From contig JBFWQM010000112.1 of assembly GCA_050249455.1 (NCBI GenBank), forward strand, positions 1 through 16,132: a stretch of 16,132 nucleotides of DNA. The letters run 5' to 3'. Under the pieces are notes generated by a model. The model made no database searches and was not told the origin of the DNA. It worked only from the letters and a program-made list of their open reading frames with translations. The DNA comes from JBFWQM01 sp050249455. GTDB lineage: Bacteria > Pseudomonadota > Alphaproteobacteria > MPNO01 > VGEU01. Position numbers and translations under genes: made by a program. This document shows, one piece after another, positions 6,038 to 14,637 of this stretch. Every line of letters begins with the position of its first letter. Position 1 is the first letter of the stretch.

Positions 6038-7645
6038 GTGAACCAGATCTATTTCCAGTTCGTCTCGCAGGCGCTGTCGATCTGGCGCCGGCGCTGGTAC
6101 GCCATCGCGGTCGCATGGCTGGCCTGCGGCCTGGGCTGGACGATGGTGGCGAGCCTGCCCGACAAATACGAATCGAGCGCGCGTATCTACGTCGACATGG
6201 ACACGATGCTGGGGCCGCTGATGCGCGGCCTCGCGGTCGAGATGAACCTGTTCCAGCAGATCGACATCATGCAGCGCACGCTGCTGTCGCGGCCGAACAT
6301 GGAAAAGGTCGTGCTGCTGACCGACCTCGACCTCAGGGTCCACACCGAGGGCGAGAAGCAGGCGCTGATCGAAGGCCTGGCCAAGTCGATCAAGGTCGAG
6401 CAGCAGGGCCGCAACCTGTTCAAGGTGTCCTACCAGGACACCGACCCCAACATGACAAAGCGCGTCGTCCAGGCAGTGCTGCAGATCTTCGTCGAGGGCA
6501 ACCTGGGCGCCAGCCGCAAGGACATGCAGACGACCCAGCGCTTCCTCGAGGCGCAGGTGCGCGACTACGAGAAGCAGCTCGAGGAGGCGGAAAGCCGGCG
6601 CGCCAAGTTCACCCGCGAGAACATGGGCCTGCTGCCCGGCGACGGCGCCAACTACTACACCCAGATGCAGAACATGCGCCGCCAGCTCGAGACGACCGAG
6701 GCGCAGATCAACGAGGCGGAGACCACTCGCAACGAGCTGCGCCAGCAGCTTGCGTCGCTGCCGTCCACCGTCCAGATCGACCGCGGCGACTACGGCGGCG
6801 GCATGTCGGCCGGCCCCGAATCCGATACCCAGATGCGCATCCTGCAGCTCGAGAAGGTCATGGACGACCTGATGATGCGCTACACCGATAAGCACCCCGA
6901 CGTGCTGACGACCAAGCGGCGCCTGGAGCAGCTGCGCGAGAAGCTGCAGGAGGAGCAGGCCGCGATGGCTCAGATGGCCCCCGACCCGACGCAGGGCGGC
7001 GGCCGGCGCACCGCCTCGATGCCCAACCCGGTCTACGAGCAGGTCAAGCTGCAGCTTGTTCAGCAGGAAACCCAGATCGCGGCGCTGAAGCAGCGAGTCG
7101 AGCGCGACCGCAAGGAAATCGACAAGTGGGCGAAGATGGCCCAGCTCGTGCCGCAGGTCGAGCAGGAGATGGCCAAGCTCAACCGCGACTACACGATCAT
7201 CCGCGACGGCTACCAGCAGTTCCGCTCGCGCCAGGAATCGGCCCGGCTGGCCAACGACCTGGAAACCAAGGCGCAGAAGGTCCAGTTCCGCATCATCGAC
7301 CCGCCGCAGGTGCCGCTGGCGCCCAGCGGGCCGAACCGGCAGATCTACCTCAGCATGGTACTGATCGCGGGCCTCGGCGTCGGGATCGCCTTCGCCTTCC
7401 TGATCGGGCAGGTCAACCAGACGTTCTCGACCATCCAGCGGCTGCGCTCGACGTTCGCGCTGCCGGTGCTGGGCGGCATCTCGGCGGTGCTGTCGCCGCG
7501 CGAGCGGCGGCGCCGGGTCCGCGAGCTGCTGACGTTCTCGACCGTGACCGCCAGCCTGGTGATGGCCTATGTCGGCTTGGTCTCGATCGAGAACCTGGGG
7601 GCGGAGAGGCTGGTCAACGCCGCCCGCGGGCTTGGCGTGATCTGA
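6038..7645 (+). CDS. Wzz-type polysaccharide chain-length determinant, XrtA system
   Basis: An inner-membrane polysaccharide co-polymerase (535 aa) that would set polymer length and link synthesis to the export lipoprotein. GTG 6038 is supported by GGAGG at 6027-6031 with 6-nt spacing. The first membrane segment is about residues 17-40, followed by the Wzz domain start (KYESSARIYVDMDT). The periplasmic part is long and rich in Gln/Glu/Arg heptad-like sequence (about 160-410), expected to be coiled coil. A proline-rich PPQVPLAPSGP precedes a second membrane segment at about 435-458. A further hydrophobic stretch (about 503-520) near the C-terminus may be a third. There is no kinase domain; that function is the separate next gene, 38 bp downstream. 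Matches the XrtA chain-length family (TIGR03007 type). Confidence 0.92.
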   Translation: MNQIYFQFVSQALSIWRRRWYAIAVAWLACGLGWTMVASLPDKYESSARIYVDMDTMLGPLMRGLAVEMNLFQQIDIMQRTLLSRPNMEKVVLLTDLDLRVHTEGEKQALIEGLAKSIKVEQQGRNLFKVSYQDTDPNMTKRVVQAVLQIFVEGNLGASRKDMQTTQRFLEAQVRDYEKQLEEAESRRAKFTRENMGLLPGDGANYYTQMQNMRRQLETTEAQINEAETTRNELRQQLASLPSTVQIDRGDYGGGMSAGPESDTQMRILQLEKVMDDLMMRYTDKHPDVLTTKRRLEQLREKLQEEQAAMAQMAPDPTQGGGRRTASMPNPVYEQVKLQLVQQETQIAALKQRVERDRKEIDKWAKMAQLVPQVEQEMAKLNRDYTIIRDGYQQFRSRQESARLANDLETKAQKVQFRIIDPPQVPLAPSGPNRQIYLSMVLIAGLGVGIAFAFLIGQVNQTFSTIQRLRSTFALPVLGGISAVLSPRERRRRVRELLTFSTVTASLVMAYVGLVSIENLGAERLVNAARGLGVI

Positions 7646-7683
7646 AGACCGAGCGGCTTTTGCAGAGTAAGCGGTGATGGGCT

Positions 7684-8646
7684 GTGGCTGAGATCGATCA
7701 ATCGGGGCAATCGGGCCGCCGCCGTCGCGAGTCGACGGTCGAGAAGGCCTCCCGCCTTTATTCCGGTGGCGCGGCGTCGCCGCCGGGGGCCGCGGAGCCT
7801 GCCGTCGCGGGCGCCGCCGCCGCCGCCGCTCCTGCGCCGCTGCTGCGCGAGCCGCTGCCGGCGGCGAACGGCGGCAACGGCGCCGCCGAGGCGCGCCCGG
7901 CCGGCCGCCGGAGCCGCCGGGTCGATATCGACCTCGACCGGCTGCGCGAGGCCGGCGTCGTCACCTCGCACGTCGATCACACCTCGATCTCGGAAGAGTT
8001 CCGCATCATCAAGCGGCCGCTATTGCTCAAGGCGCTGGAGAAGGGGCCCCAGGCGCTGCGCAACAGCAACCTGATCATGGTCTCCTCGGCCCATTCCGGC
8101 GAGGGCAAGACCTTCTGCTCGGTCAGCCTGGCGATGTCGATCGCGCTGGAGCGCGACCTGACCGTCCTCCTGGTCGATGCCGACGTCGCCAAGCCGGAAA
8201 TCCCGCGCATGTTCGGGTTCGAGGCCGACCAGGGCCTGGTCGACCTGATCGTGGACGAGAACCTGGAGATGTCCGACGTCCTGGTCCGGACCAACCTGGA
8301 GAACCTGAGCGTCCTGCCCGCCGGCCGGCCCCATCACCTCGCCACCGAGCTGCTGGCCTCGGAAAAGATGGGCCGGATGATCGAGGAAATCGCCCAGCGC
8401 TACCCCGATCGCATCATCATTTTCGACTCTCCGCCGGTGCTCTACAGCTCGATTGCCGGCGTTCTCGCCCTGCATGTCGGCCAGACCCTTTTCGTGGTCG
8501 AAGCGGACCGGACGACACAGGTTGCGCTAGACTCGGCGTTGAGTCTGATTAACTCTTGCAAAAACATAAGCTTGGTCCTTAATAAGACGCGGTCGATCGG
8601 CGGCGCCGAGAAGTACGGGTCGTACTACAACAGCTACAGCCGATAA
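7684..8646 (+). CDS. BY-family tyrosine autokinase (CpsD/CapB-like), XrtA system
   Basis: A cytoplasmic tyrosine kinase (320 aa) that would autophosphorylate and control the chain-length protein encoded just upstream. Walker A is SSAHSGEGKT (134-143), Walker A' is VLLVDADVAKPE (161-172) and the distal Walker B is IIIFDSPP (244-251). The C-terminus carries the expected tyrosine cluster, Tyr311, 314, 315 and 318, as the autophosphorylation tail. Residues about 27-78 form an Ala/Pro/Gly-rich low-complexity linker, followed by the GVVTSHVDHTSISEEFRIIKRPLL segment that leads into the kinase domain. GTG 7684 is the only standard start between the upstream in-frame stop at 7675 and the conserved part. 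With the chain-length gene it makes a split Wzc-like pair (TIGR03018 type). Confidence 0.9.
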   Translation: MAEIDQSGQSGRRRRESTVEKASRLYSGGAASPPGAAEPAVAGAAAAAAPAPLLREPLPAANGGNGAAEARPAGRRSRRVDIDLDRLREAGVVTSHVDHTSISEEFRIIKRPLLLKALEKGPQALRNSNLIMVSSAHSGEGKTFCSVSLAMSIALERDLTVLLVDADVAKPEIPRMFGFEADQGLVDLIVDENLEMSDVLVRTNLENLSVLPAGRPHHLATELLASEKMGRMIEEIAQRYPDRIIIFDSPPVLYSSIAGVLALHVGQTLFVVEADRTTQVALDSALSLINSCKNISLVLNKTRSIGGAEKYGSYYNSYSR

Positions 8647-8681
8647 GCCGCATACAGCCAAACCGGTTAGGGGGGGAGCGG

Positions 8682-10181
8682 CTGCGTACCGGCAGGGTCA
8701 AGCGAGGCGGCGGATTCGGCTCCGTCGCCGCCGGGCTGGTCGGCCTTGCGGCCTGCCTGCCTGCATCGGCACTCGCACAGAATTGGGACATCACACCGCG
8801 GATCGGCGTCCGGGAGACGTTTACCGACAACGTCGACCTTGCGACCGAATCGGGTAACCGGCGGTCCGACTTCGTCACCTCGGTCGCGCCGGGCCTGTCG
8901 CTGCGCGGCAGCGGCGCGCGCGTGCAGGCGGGCCTCGATGCACAGCTCGAGTACCGCTACTACCTGAACTCCAGCGACCGCAACCGCGACAACTTCATCC
9001 CCGACATCGCCGGATTCGGCCGGGTCGAGTTGTGGGAGGACCGGTTCTTCATCGACGGCCGGGCGGCGATCTCGCGCCTGACCACCGACGCGACGATCGG
9101 CGGCTTCGGCGGCGACATCGGCAGCGGCTTCGGCTCGCCGGCCACCCGCGACCTCGGCACCACGGAAGTGCGTTCGTTCTCGATCGCGCCGAGCTTCATC
9201 CATCGCTTCGGCAGCTTCGGCACGTTCAATGCGCGCGCCGACTACGGCCTGGTCGACACCGACGACGAGCAGTTCGGCAGCTCGCAGACCTTCTCGCAGG
9301 CGCTGCAGCTCCAGAGCGGGCGGCAGTTCAGCCAGACGCTGTGGACGGTCGCGGCATTCCATACGCAGACCATGCGCGACGACGAGTTCGGCGACGAGGA
9401 GGAGACGCGCGGCACGGTCAACGGCACCTACGTGCTCACCGACCAGCTCGCGCTGCTGGCCACCCTCGGCTGGCAGGACGTCACCGACGACACCTTCGCC
9501 GGCGAGAACGACGGACTGATCTGGAACGTCGGCTTCACCTATCGCCCCAGCGTGCGCACCTCGGTCAAGGCGACCTACGGGCGCGAGTACGCCAACGATT
9601 CGCTGACCTTCTCGGGCACCTACGCGCCGACGTCGCGGACCCAGTTCTCGGCCGACTACTACGAGACCATCCAGAACTCGCAGCAGCTCGTCCTGCGCGA
9701 CCTCCTGTTCCTCGGCGTCAGCCAGACCGGCTTACTGGTCGACACCCGCACCGGCCTGCCGTTCAACTTTGGCGGCGAGCTGTTCGGCTTCCAGTCGGTG
9801 TCGTTCCGCCAGAAGCGGTTCAGCGCCGCCGCGGCGACGACACAGGGCCGCAGCAATTTCCGGGTAAACGCCTACCTGGAGAAGCGGGAGTCGGCCTTCA
9901 TCAACTCGGATCAGACCGTCTACGGCGTCGGCGCCAATTTCGGGCGCACCCTGACACGCCAGGCGACCGGCAACGTCGGCGTTAACCTTTCGCGCACCGA
10001 CTACGGCACCGGCGACGGCCGCGAGGACGACTTCATTGCACTGTCGGCCGGGCTTTCCTATTTCCTGTTTAGGGATGTTCAAGCAAACCTGACCTATTTT
10101 CATACCCAGCGGCTGTCCAACCTGGAGGGACAGGACATCACCGAGAACGCGGTGTCCGTCAGCCTGTCGAAGACGTTCTAG
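8682..10181 (+). CDS. PEP-CTERM system-associated outer-membrane beta-barrel protein
   Basis: An outer-membrane barrel (499 aa from CTG 8682) of the TIGR03016 type, probably assisting polymer passage or anchoring. In-frame sequence upstream of the first standard start (GTG 8922) clearly belongs to the protein: a basic N-terminus, a hydrophobic core, an ALA|QN cleavage site after residue 32, then WDITPRIGVRETFTDNVDLA, the usual first strand of the family. No ATG, GTG or TTG precedes it in frame, so CTG 8682, after a 7-G/GAG ribosome-like run (8670-8678), is the best start; this is unusual. LAAC at residues 22-25 could also pass as a lipobox, but a barrel ending suits signal peptidase I. Alternating polar/aromatic strands run throughout and the protein ends in SLSKTF with a terminal Phe, typical for BAM-inserted barrels. 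Confidence 0.85.
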   Translation: MRTGRVKRGGGFGSVAAGLVGLAACLPASALAQNWDITPRIGVRETFTDNVDLATESGNRRSDFVTSVAPGLSLRGSGARVQAGLDAQLEYRYYLNSSDRNRDNFIPDIAGFGRVELWEDRFFIDGRAAISRLTTDATIGGFGGDIGSGFGSPATRDLGTTEVRSFSIAPSFIHRFGSFGTFNARADYGLVDTDDEQFGSSQTFSQALQLQSGRQFSQTLWTVAAFHTQTMRDDEFGDEEETRGTVNGTYVLTDQLALLATLGWQDVTDDTFAGENDGLIWNVGFTYRPSVRTSVKATYGREYANDSLTFSGTYAPTSRTQFSADYYETIQNSQQLVLRDLLFLGVSQTGLLVDTRTGLPFNFGGELFGFQSVSFRQKRFSAAAATTQGRSNFRVNAYLEKRESAFINSDQTVYGVGANFGRTLTRQATGNVGVNLSRTDYGTGDGREDDFIALSAGLSYFLFRDVQANLTYFHTQRLSNLEGQDITENAVSVSLSKTF

Positions 10182-10214
10182 GCCAGTTCCAGTCAGTCGG
10201 GGCCCGAGGAGACG

Positions 10215-11386
10215 ATGTATACCGGCTTTTACAAGCTCGGCGGGCGTCCCTTCCAGCTCAGCCCGGACCATCGATTCTATTACGCCAGCACGAACCACGC
10301 CAAGGCGATGGCGTACCTGAACTATGGGCTCAGCGAGCGCGAGGGCTTCATCGTCATCACCGGCGACATCGGGGCGGGCAAGACCACCCTGGTCGGCCAG
10401 CTGCTGTCCCAGCTCGACCGCGGCAAGAACCTGTCGGCCACCGTGGTGACCAGCCAGCTCGAGGGCGACGATGCGCTGCGCATGGTCGCCTCGGCGTTCG
10501 GCCTGCCGTTCCAGGGGCTCGACAAGGCCTCGGTGCTGAGCGCGATCGAGGCCTTTCTGCGCGAATCGCGCCGCGCCGGCAAGCATGTGCTGCTGATCGT
10601 GGATGAAGTGCAGAACATGAAGATATCCGCGCTGGAAGAGCTGCGGATGCTGTCCAACTTTCAGCAGGACAACAAGCCGCTCCTGCAGTGCTTCCTGGTC
10701 GGCCAGCCGGAGTTCCGCCGCATCATGGCGCGGCCGGAAATGGAGCAGCTGCGCCAGCGTGTGATCGCGTCCTGCCATCTCGAGCCGCTCGACGAGGACG
10801 AGACGCGCGCCTACATCGAGCACCGGCTGATGACGGTCGGCTGGTGCGGCGATCCCGAGATCACGCCCGAAGCGTTCCGGACCGTCTACCGCTACTCGTC
10901 GGGCGTGCCGCGGCGGATCAACACGCTGTGCAGCCGCCTGCTCCTGTTCGGCTCGATCGAGGAGCGGCACGTCATCGACGTCGAGACGGTGCTGGAGGTC
11001 GTGCAGGAGCTCAACGACGAGGGCACCTACATGCTGCCGAGCGAGGCCGAGCCGCTGCCCGGTCCGACGCCGCAGCGCCGGGTCGTCCCGGCCCCCGCGC
11101 CGGCGCCCCCGCCGCCGGCCGCCGCATCCGCGCCGCCGCCGCCCGATCGGCCGGCCGCGCCGCCGGGCGAGGTGGCGGAAGCTGAGGCTGAGGCTGAGGN
11201 NNNNNNNNNNNNNNNNNNNNNNNNNNNNNNNNNNNNNNNNNNNNNNNNNNNNNNNNNNNNNNNNNNNNNNNNNNNNNNNNNNNNNNNNNNNNNNNNNNNC
11301 CCGACGAGCGGGCGGGCAAGCAGCCCTACGACGAGGTGCTCGACGACCTCGCCGCGCGGGTGGCGATCCTGAAGGGACGCATCTGA
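10215..11386 (+). CDS. XrtA/PEP-CTERM-associated AAA ATPase (ExeA/GspA-like), interrupted by assembly gap
   Basis: A cytoplasmic or membrane-linked AAA ATPase (TIGR03015 type) starting at ATG 10215 after AGGAG (10207-10211). Walker A is GDIGAGKT (50-57), Walker B is LLIVDE with Asp130-Glu131, and LVGQPE (161-166) is the sensor-like strand of ExeA-type proteins. After about residue 275 the chain becomes Pro/Ala-rich and ends in an Ala-Glu repeat at the 100-N gap. Read straight through the N run, the frame gives an Arg/Ser/Thr-rich tail ending at 11372, which looks artefactual. The frame starting at 11300 instead gives PDERAGKQPYDEVLDDLAARVAILKGRI and a TGA at 11384-11386, a credible C-terminus. 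The true gap must then be 2 (mod 3) bases long. The exact role in the pathway is unknown. Confidence 0.88.
11175..11199 (+). repeat. Short tandem repeat (GCTGAG)n encoding Ala-Glu, cut by the gap
   Basis: One degenerate unit (GCGGAA, 11175-11180) is followed by three exact GCTGAG units (11181-11198) and the first base of another codon, in frame with the ATPase. The repeat abuts the N run, which suggests it continues into the unsequenced part and caused the assembly break. Confidence 0.75.
11200..11299. other. Assembly gap (100 N)
   Basis: Exactly 100 undetermined bases, the conventional placeholder for a gap of unknown size. It lies inside the ATPase gene's Pro/Ala/Glu-rich linker. Confidence 0.98.
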
Positions 11387-11451
11387 ACGCGCGCCGCCGC
11401 GTGGCGCCGACGTTAACGCACTCGAAGCTTGGTTTGACCGAAACTGCCGCC

Positions 11452-12357
11452 GTGACAGCACAGCGACACCCGCAAGCCGAACTGGACGCGACGGCCGCTC
11501 CCGAGCGATGGACGGTCAACGCGCTGACCGTCGACGTGGAGGACTACTACCAGGTCAGCGCCTTCGCGCCGTTCATCGCCCGCGAGGACTGGGCGGGCCT
11601 GCCGTCGCGGGTGGAGCGCAATACCGAACGCGTGCTGGAGCTGATGGACGCCGCTGGCGCCCGCGGCACCTTCTTCACCCTGGGGTGGGTGGCCGAGCGC
11701 CACCCGGCGCTGATCCGGCGCATCGTCGCGGGCGGCCACGAGCTCGCCAGCCACGGCTACGCCCATTTCCGCGTCCGCGACCAGGCGCCGGACGAATTCC
11801 GCGCCGACGTCCGCCGCACCAAGGCGCTGCTGGAGGACGTCTCCGGCACCGCGGTCGCCGGCTATCGCGCCGCCAGCTTCTCGATCGACGGCGCGACGCC
11901 GTGGGCGCATGCCGTTCTGGCGGAGGAAGGCTACGCCTACTCCTCCAGCGTCTACCCCGTACGGCACGACCACTACGGCATGCCCGACGCGCCGCGCTTC
12001 ACGTTCCGCCCCGACGACGGCGGCGGCATCGTCGAGGTGCCGGTGACGACCGTGCGCCTGATGGGCCGCAACCTGCCGTGCGCGGGCGGCGGCTACTTCC
12101 GGCTGCTGCCATACGCCGTCTCTTCGTGGGCGATCCGCCGGGTCAACCGGCGCGACGGTGCGCCCGCGATCTTTTATTTCCACCCGTGGGAGATCGATCC
12201 GGAGCAGCCGCGCCAGGCAGGGATCGACGGCCGCACCCGCTTCCGCCACTACGTGAACCTGCGGCGGACCGAGGCGCGCCTGCGCCGCCTGCTCGCCGAG
12301 TTCCGCTGGGACCGGATGGACCGCGTGTTCATCGACGGCGCGGGGACGGCGCGATGA
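11452..12357 (+). CDS. XrtA system polysaccharide deacetylase (NodB domain, DUF3473)
   Basis: A NodB-fold carbohydrate esterase that would remove acetyl groups from the polymer or its precursors (301 aa from GTG 11452). Metal and catalytic residues are visible: VDVEDYYQ with Asp28 and Asp31, HELASHGYAH with His97 and His101, GYRAASFSI with Arg139, and FYFHPWE with His244. The C-terminal part (FHPWEIDPEQPR...RTRFRHYVNL) fits the DUF3473 extension typical of XrtA-linked members. The start is uncertain: GTG 11401 is also in frame and would add 17 residues, but bases 11409-11450 are lower in GC and not codon-like, and neither start has a clear ribosome site. The stop overlaps the next start in ATGA, so the two genes are coupled. 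Confidence 0.88.
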   Translation: MTAQRHPQAELDATAAPERWTVNALTVDVEDYYQVSAFAPFIAREDWAGLPSRVERNTERVLELMDAAGARGTFFTLGWVAERHPALIRRIVAGGHELASHGYAHFRVRDQAPDEFRADVRRTKALLEDVSGTAVAGYRAASFSIDGATPWAHAVLAEEGYAYSSSVYPVRHDHYGMPDAPRFTFRPDDGGGIVEVPVTTVRLMGRNLPCAGGGYFRLLPYAVSSWAIRRVNRRDGAPAIFYFHPWEIDPEQPRQAGIDGRTRFRHYVNLRRTEARLRRLLAEFRWDRMDRVFIDGAGTAR

Positions 12358-13400
12358 CGCCGCCGCTGCCGCCGGTCGCCGTCAAGCGCCTGGAGGGCGC
12401 CGACGCGGCGCGCTGGGACGCCTTCGTCGCCGACTTCCCGGCCGCGACCTTCTTTCATCGCGCCGGCTGGAAGACCGTCATCGAGGAGACGCTGGGCCAT
12501 CCCTGCCATTTCCTCTATGCCGAGGTCGACGGCGCGCTGAAGGGCCTGCTGCCGCTGGTCCACGTCAAGAGCCGCCTGTTCGGCAACAGCCTGGTGTCGA
12601 CCGGCTTCACCGTCGGCGGCGGGCCCGTCGCGACGGACGACCGCGTGCTCGCCGCCCTGGACCGCGAGGCGCTGGCGCTGGCCGACCGGCTCGACGTCGA
12701 TGTCCTCGAATACCGCAGCGGCACCGCGCAGCACCCCGACTGGGCGCACAAGTCCGACCTCTACGCGAGCTTCCGCAAGCGGCTGGATGCCGACCCCGAC
12801 AAGGCCCTGAAGCAGGCGCCGCGCCACCAACGCCAGAGCGTGCGGCGCGGCGAGCGGATGGGCGTGACCGGCGTGATCGACGCGGATGTCGACCGCTTCT
12901 ACGAGCTCTACGCCGAAAGCGTGCGCAACCTCGGCACGCCGGTGTTCGCCAGGAAGTATTTCCGCCGGCTGCACGAGGTGTTCCAGCCCGACTGCAACAT
13001 CGTCACCGCCGAGCGCGAAGGGCGCGCGTTGGCCAGCACGCTGTGCTTCTACTTCCGCGACCAGGCATTGCCCTATTTCGGCGGCAGCACGCCGGATTCG
13101 CGCGCCTGCTCGGCCGGCGACGTCATGGTGTGGGAAATCATGCGGCGCGCCATCGAGCGCGGCTGCCTGACCTACGACTTCGGGCGCAGCAAGGTCGGCA
13201 CCGGGCCCTACAGCTACAAGGAGAACTGGGGCTTCGAGCCGGCGCCGCTGACCTACGAATACAAGCTGCGCCGTGGCGACGCCCCGCCCGACGTCAATCC
13301 CCTCAACCCCAAGTACCGGCTGTTCATCGCGGCCTGGAAGCGCCTGCCGCTGGGCGTCTCCAAGCTGGTCGGGCCGATGATCGTGCGAAACCTTGCCTAG
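12354..13400 (+). CDS. FemAB-like (GNAT-fold) XrtA/PEP-CTERM-associated protein
   Basis: A 348-aa protein related to FemABX peptidyl transferases, which use a double GNAT fold to transfer an aminoacyl or acyl group. It starts at ATG 12354 overlapping the deacetylase stop. Family-like signatures are FPAATFFHRAGWKTVIEETLGH near the N-terminus, APRHQRQSVRRGERMGV in the middle, and the strongly conserved C-terminal YDFGRSKVGTGPYSYKENWGFE (cited in parts: YDFGRSK, GTGPYSYK, NWGFE). It matches the TIGR03019 type. Placed right after a deacetylase, it could re-decorate freed amino groups with an acyl or aminoacyl group, but that is inference; substrate and donor are unknown. Confidence 0.87.
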   Translation: MTPPLPPVAVKRLEGADAARWDAFVADFPAATFFHRAGWKTVIEETLGHPCHFLYAEVDGALKGLLPLVHVKSRLFGNSLVSTGFTVGGGPVATDDRVLAALDREALALADRLDVDVLEYRSGTAQHPDWAHKSDLYASFRKRLDADPDKALKQAPRHQRQSVRRGERMGVTGVIDADVDRFYELYAESVRNLGTPVFARKYFRRLHEVFQPDCNIVTAEREGRALASTLCFYFRDQALPYFGGSTPDSRACSAGDVMVWEIMRRAIERGCLTYDFGRSKVGTGPYSYKENWGFEPAPLTYEYKLRRGDAPPDVNPLNPKYRLFIAAWKRLPLGVSKLVGPMIVRNLA

Positions 13401-13413
13401 AGATTCAGGGTCG

Positions 13414-14631
13414 ATGCCCGACCTCCTGTTCCTGTCGCACCGGATTCCGTATCCGCCCGACAAGGGGGACAAGATCCGGTCGTGGCATGCGCTGTCGCAT
13501 TTGGCGCAGCATTTCCGCGTCCATCTCGGCTGCTTCGCGGACGACCCGGAAGACCTCGCACACGAGGCGGCGCTGCGGGCGGTGTGCGCGGATTGCCTGA
13601 TCGTCCCGGTCAACCCGACCCTGGCGCTGGTCAGGTCGGTGCCGGCGCTCCTGGGCGATACGCCGATCAGCGTGCGCAGCCTCGCGCATGCCGGCATGCG
13701 CGCCTGGGTCCACGGCCATGCCCGGCGCGGCAACCTCGCCGGCGTCTTCGTCTTCTCCTCGGCGATGGCCAGCCACGTGCTCGACGCCGGCTTCGACCCG
13801 CGGCGGATCGTGCTCGACTACGGCGACGTCGATTCCGACAAGTGGCGGCAATATGCGCGCCGCAAGCATGGTCCGATGCGCTGGATCTACGCGCGCGAGG
13901 CGCGCACTCTGGCGGCGTTCGAGCACGCGGCCGCGGCGTCGGCGTCGGCCACCCTCTTCGTGTCCGAGCCGGAGGCGGCGCTGTTCCGCGCCCAGGCGCC
14001 CGACGTCGCCGATCGCATCCGGGTGGTCGAGAACGGCGTCGACCATCGCTATTTCGATCCCGCCGTTAATCTTTCCGACCCGTTCCCCGCCGGCGCGCGG
14101 GCGATCGTGTTCACGGGGCGGATGGATTACTGGGCCAATATCGATGGCGTGACGTGGTTCGCGCGCGATATCCTGCCACTGGTGCGACAGCGCTGCCCGC
14201 AAGCCCAATTCTGGATCGTCGGCAGCCATCCCGCGAAGGCGGTCCAGGCGCTGGCGGATGTGCCGGCCGTCACCGTCACCGGGCGGGTCGACGATGTAAG
14301 ACCCTATCTCGCGCATGCCGCGGTGGTGGCGGCGCCGTTGCGCGTCGCGCGCGGCGTGCCGAACAAGATCCTAGAGGCGATGTCGATGGCGAAGCCGGTG
14401 GTGGCAACGGGTCAGGCGATGAACGGCATCCGCGCCGAGCGCGGCCGCGACATCCTGATTGCCGACGAAGCCGCGGCGTTCGCCGCCGCGGTCGCCGACG
14501 TCATCGACGGCGCCGCCGATCCGGATGTCGGCAGCCGGGCGCGCGCCACCGTCCTCGCCCACTACGACTGGGACACCAACCTTGCGGCTCTGCGCGCGAT
14601 CGTCGACGCCGCGGCCGGTGCGGGGCGATAG
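13414..14631 (+). CDS. GT-B glycosyltransferase, PEP-CTERM/XrtA-associated (TIGR03087 type)
   Basis: A cytoplasmic, membrane-peripheral GT4-like glycosyltransferase (405 aa) adding a sugar to the lipid-linked repeat unit. It starts at ATG 13414, 13 bp after the FemAB stop; a TTG at 13393 is in frame but overlaps that gene and lacks the family N-terminus. Features are LFLSHRIPYPPDKGDKIRSWH at the N-terminus (acceptor domain), DYGDVDSDKWRQYA in the middle, VVENGVDHRYFDP at the domain junction, VFTGRMDYWANIDGV at the start of the donor domain, and GVPNKILEAMSMAKPVV with Glu321 in the nucleotide-sugar site. Donor and acceptor sugars cannot be inferred. Only 6 bp separate it from the exosortase gene. 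Confidence 0.9.
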   Translation: MPDLLFLSHRIPYPPDKGDKIRSWHALSHLAQHFRVHLGCFADDPEDLAHEAALRAVCADCLIVPVNPTLALVRSVPALLGDTPISVRSLAHAGMRAWVHGHARRGNLAGVFVFSSAMASHVLDAGFDPRRIVLDYGDVDSDKWRQYARRKHGPMRWIYAREARTLAAFEHAAAASASATLFVSEPEAALFRAQAPDVADRIRVVENGVDHRYFDPAVNLSDPFPAGARAIVFTGRMDYWANIDGVTWFARDILPLVRQRCPQAQFWIVGSHPAKAVQALADVPAVTVTGRVDDVRPYLAHAAVVAAPLRVARGVPNKILEAMSMAKPVVATGQAMNGIRAERGRDILIADEAAAFAAAVADVIDGAADPDVGSRARATVLAHYDWDTNLAALRAIVDAAAGAGR

Positions 14632-14637
14632 CCGGCC

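Noticed and set aside
11401..11451. Upstream GTG start for the deacetylase
   Set aside because: In frame, but the stretch is less GC-rich and not codon-like, and it lies outside the family domain; kept only as an alternative.
9732..11519. Minus-strand frame of 595 codons spanning the N gap
   Set aside because: Its length depends on reading through N; it is antisense to the barrel and ATPase genes and has no domain signature.
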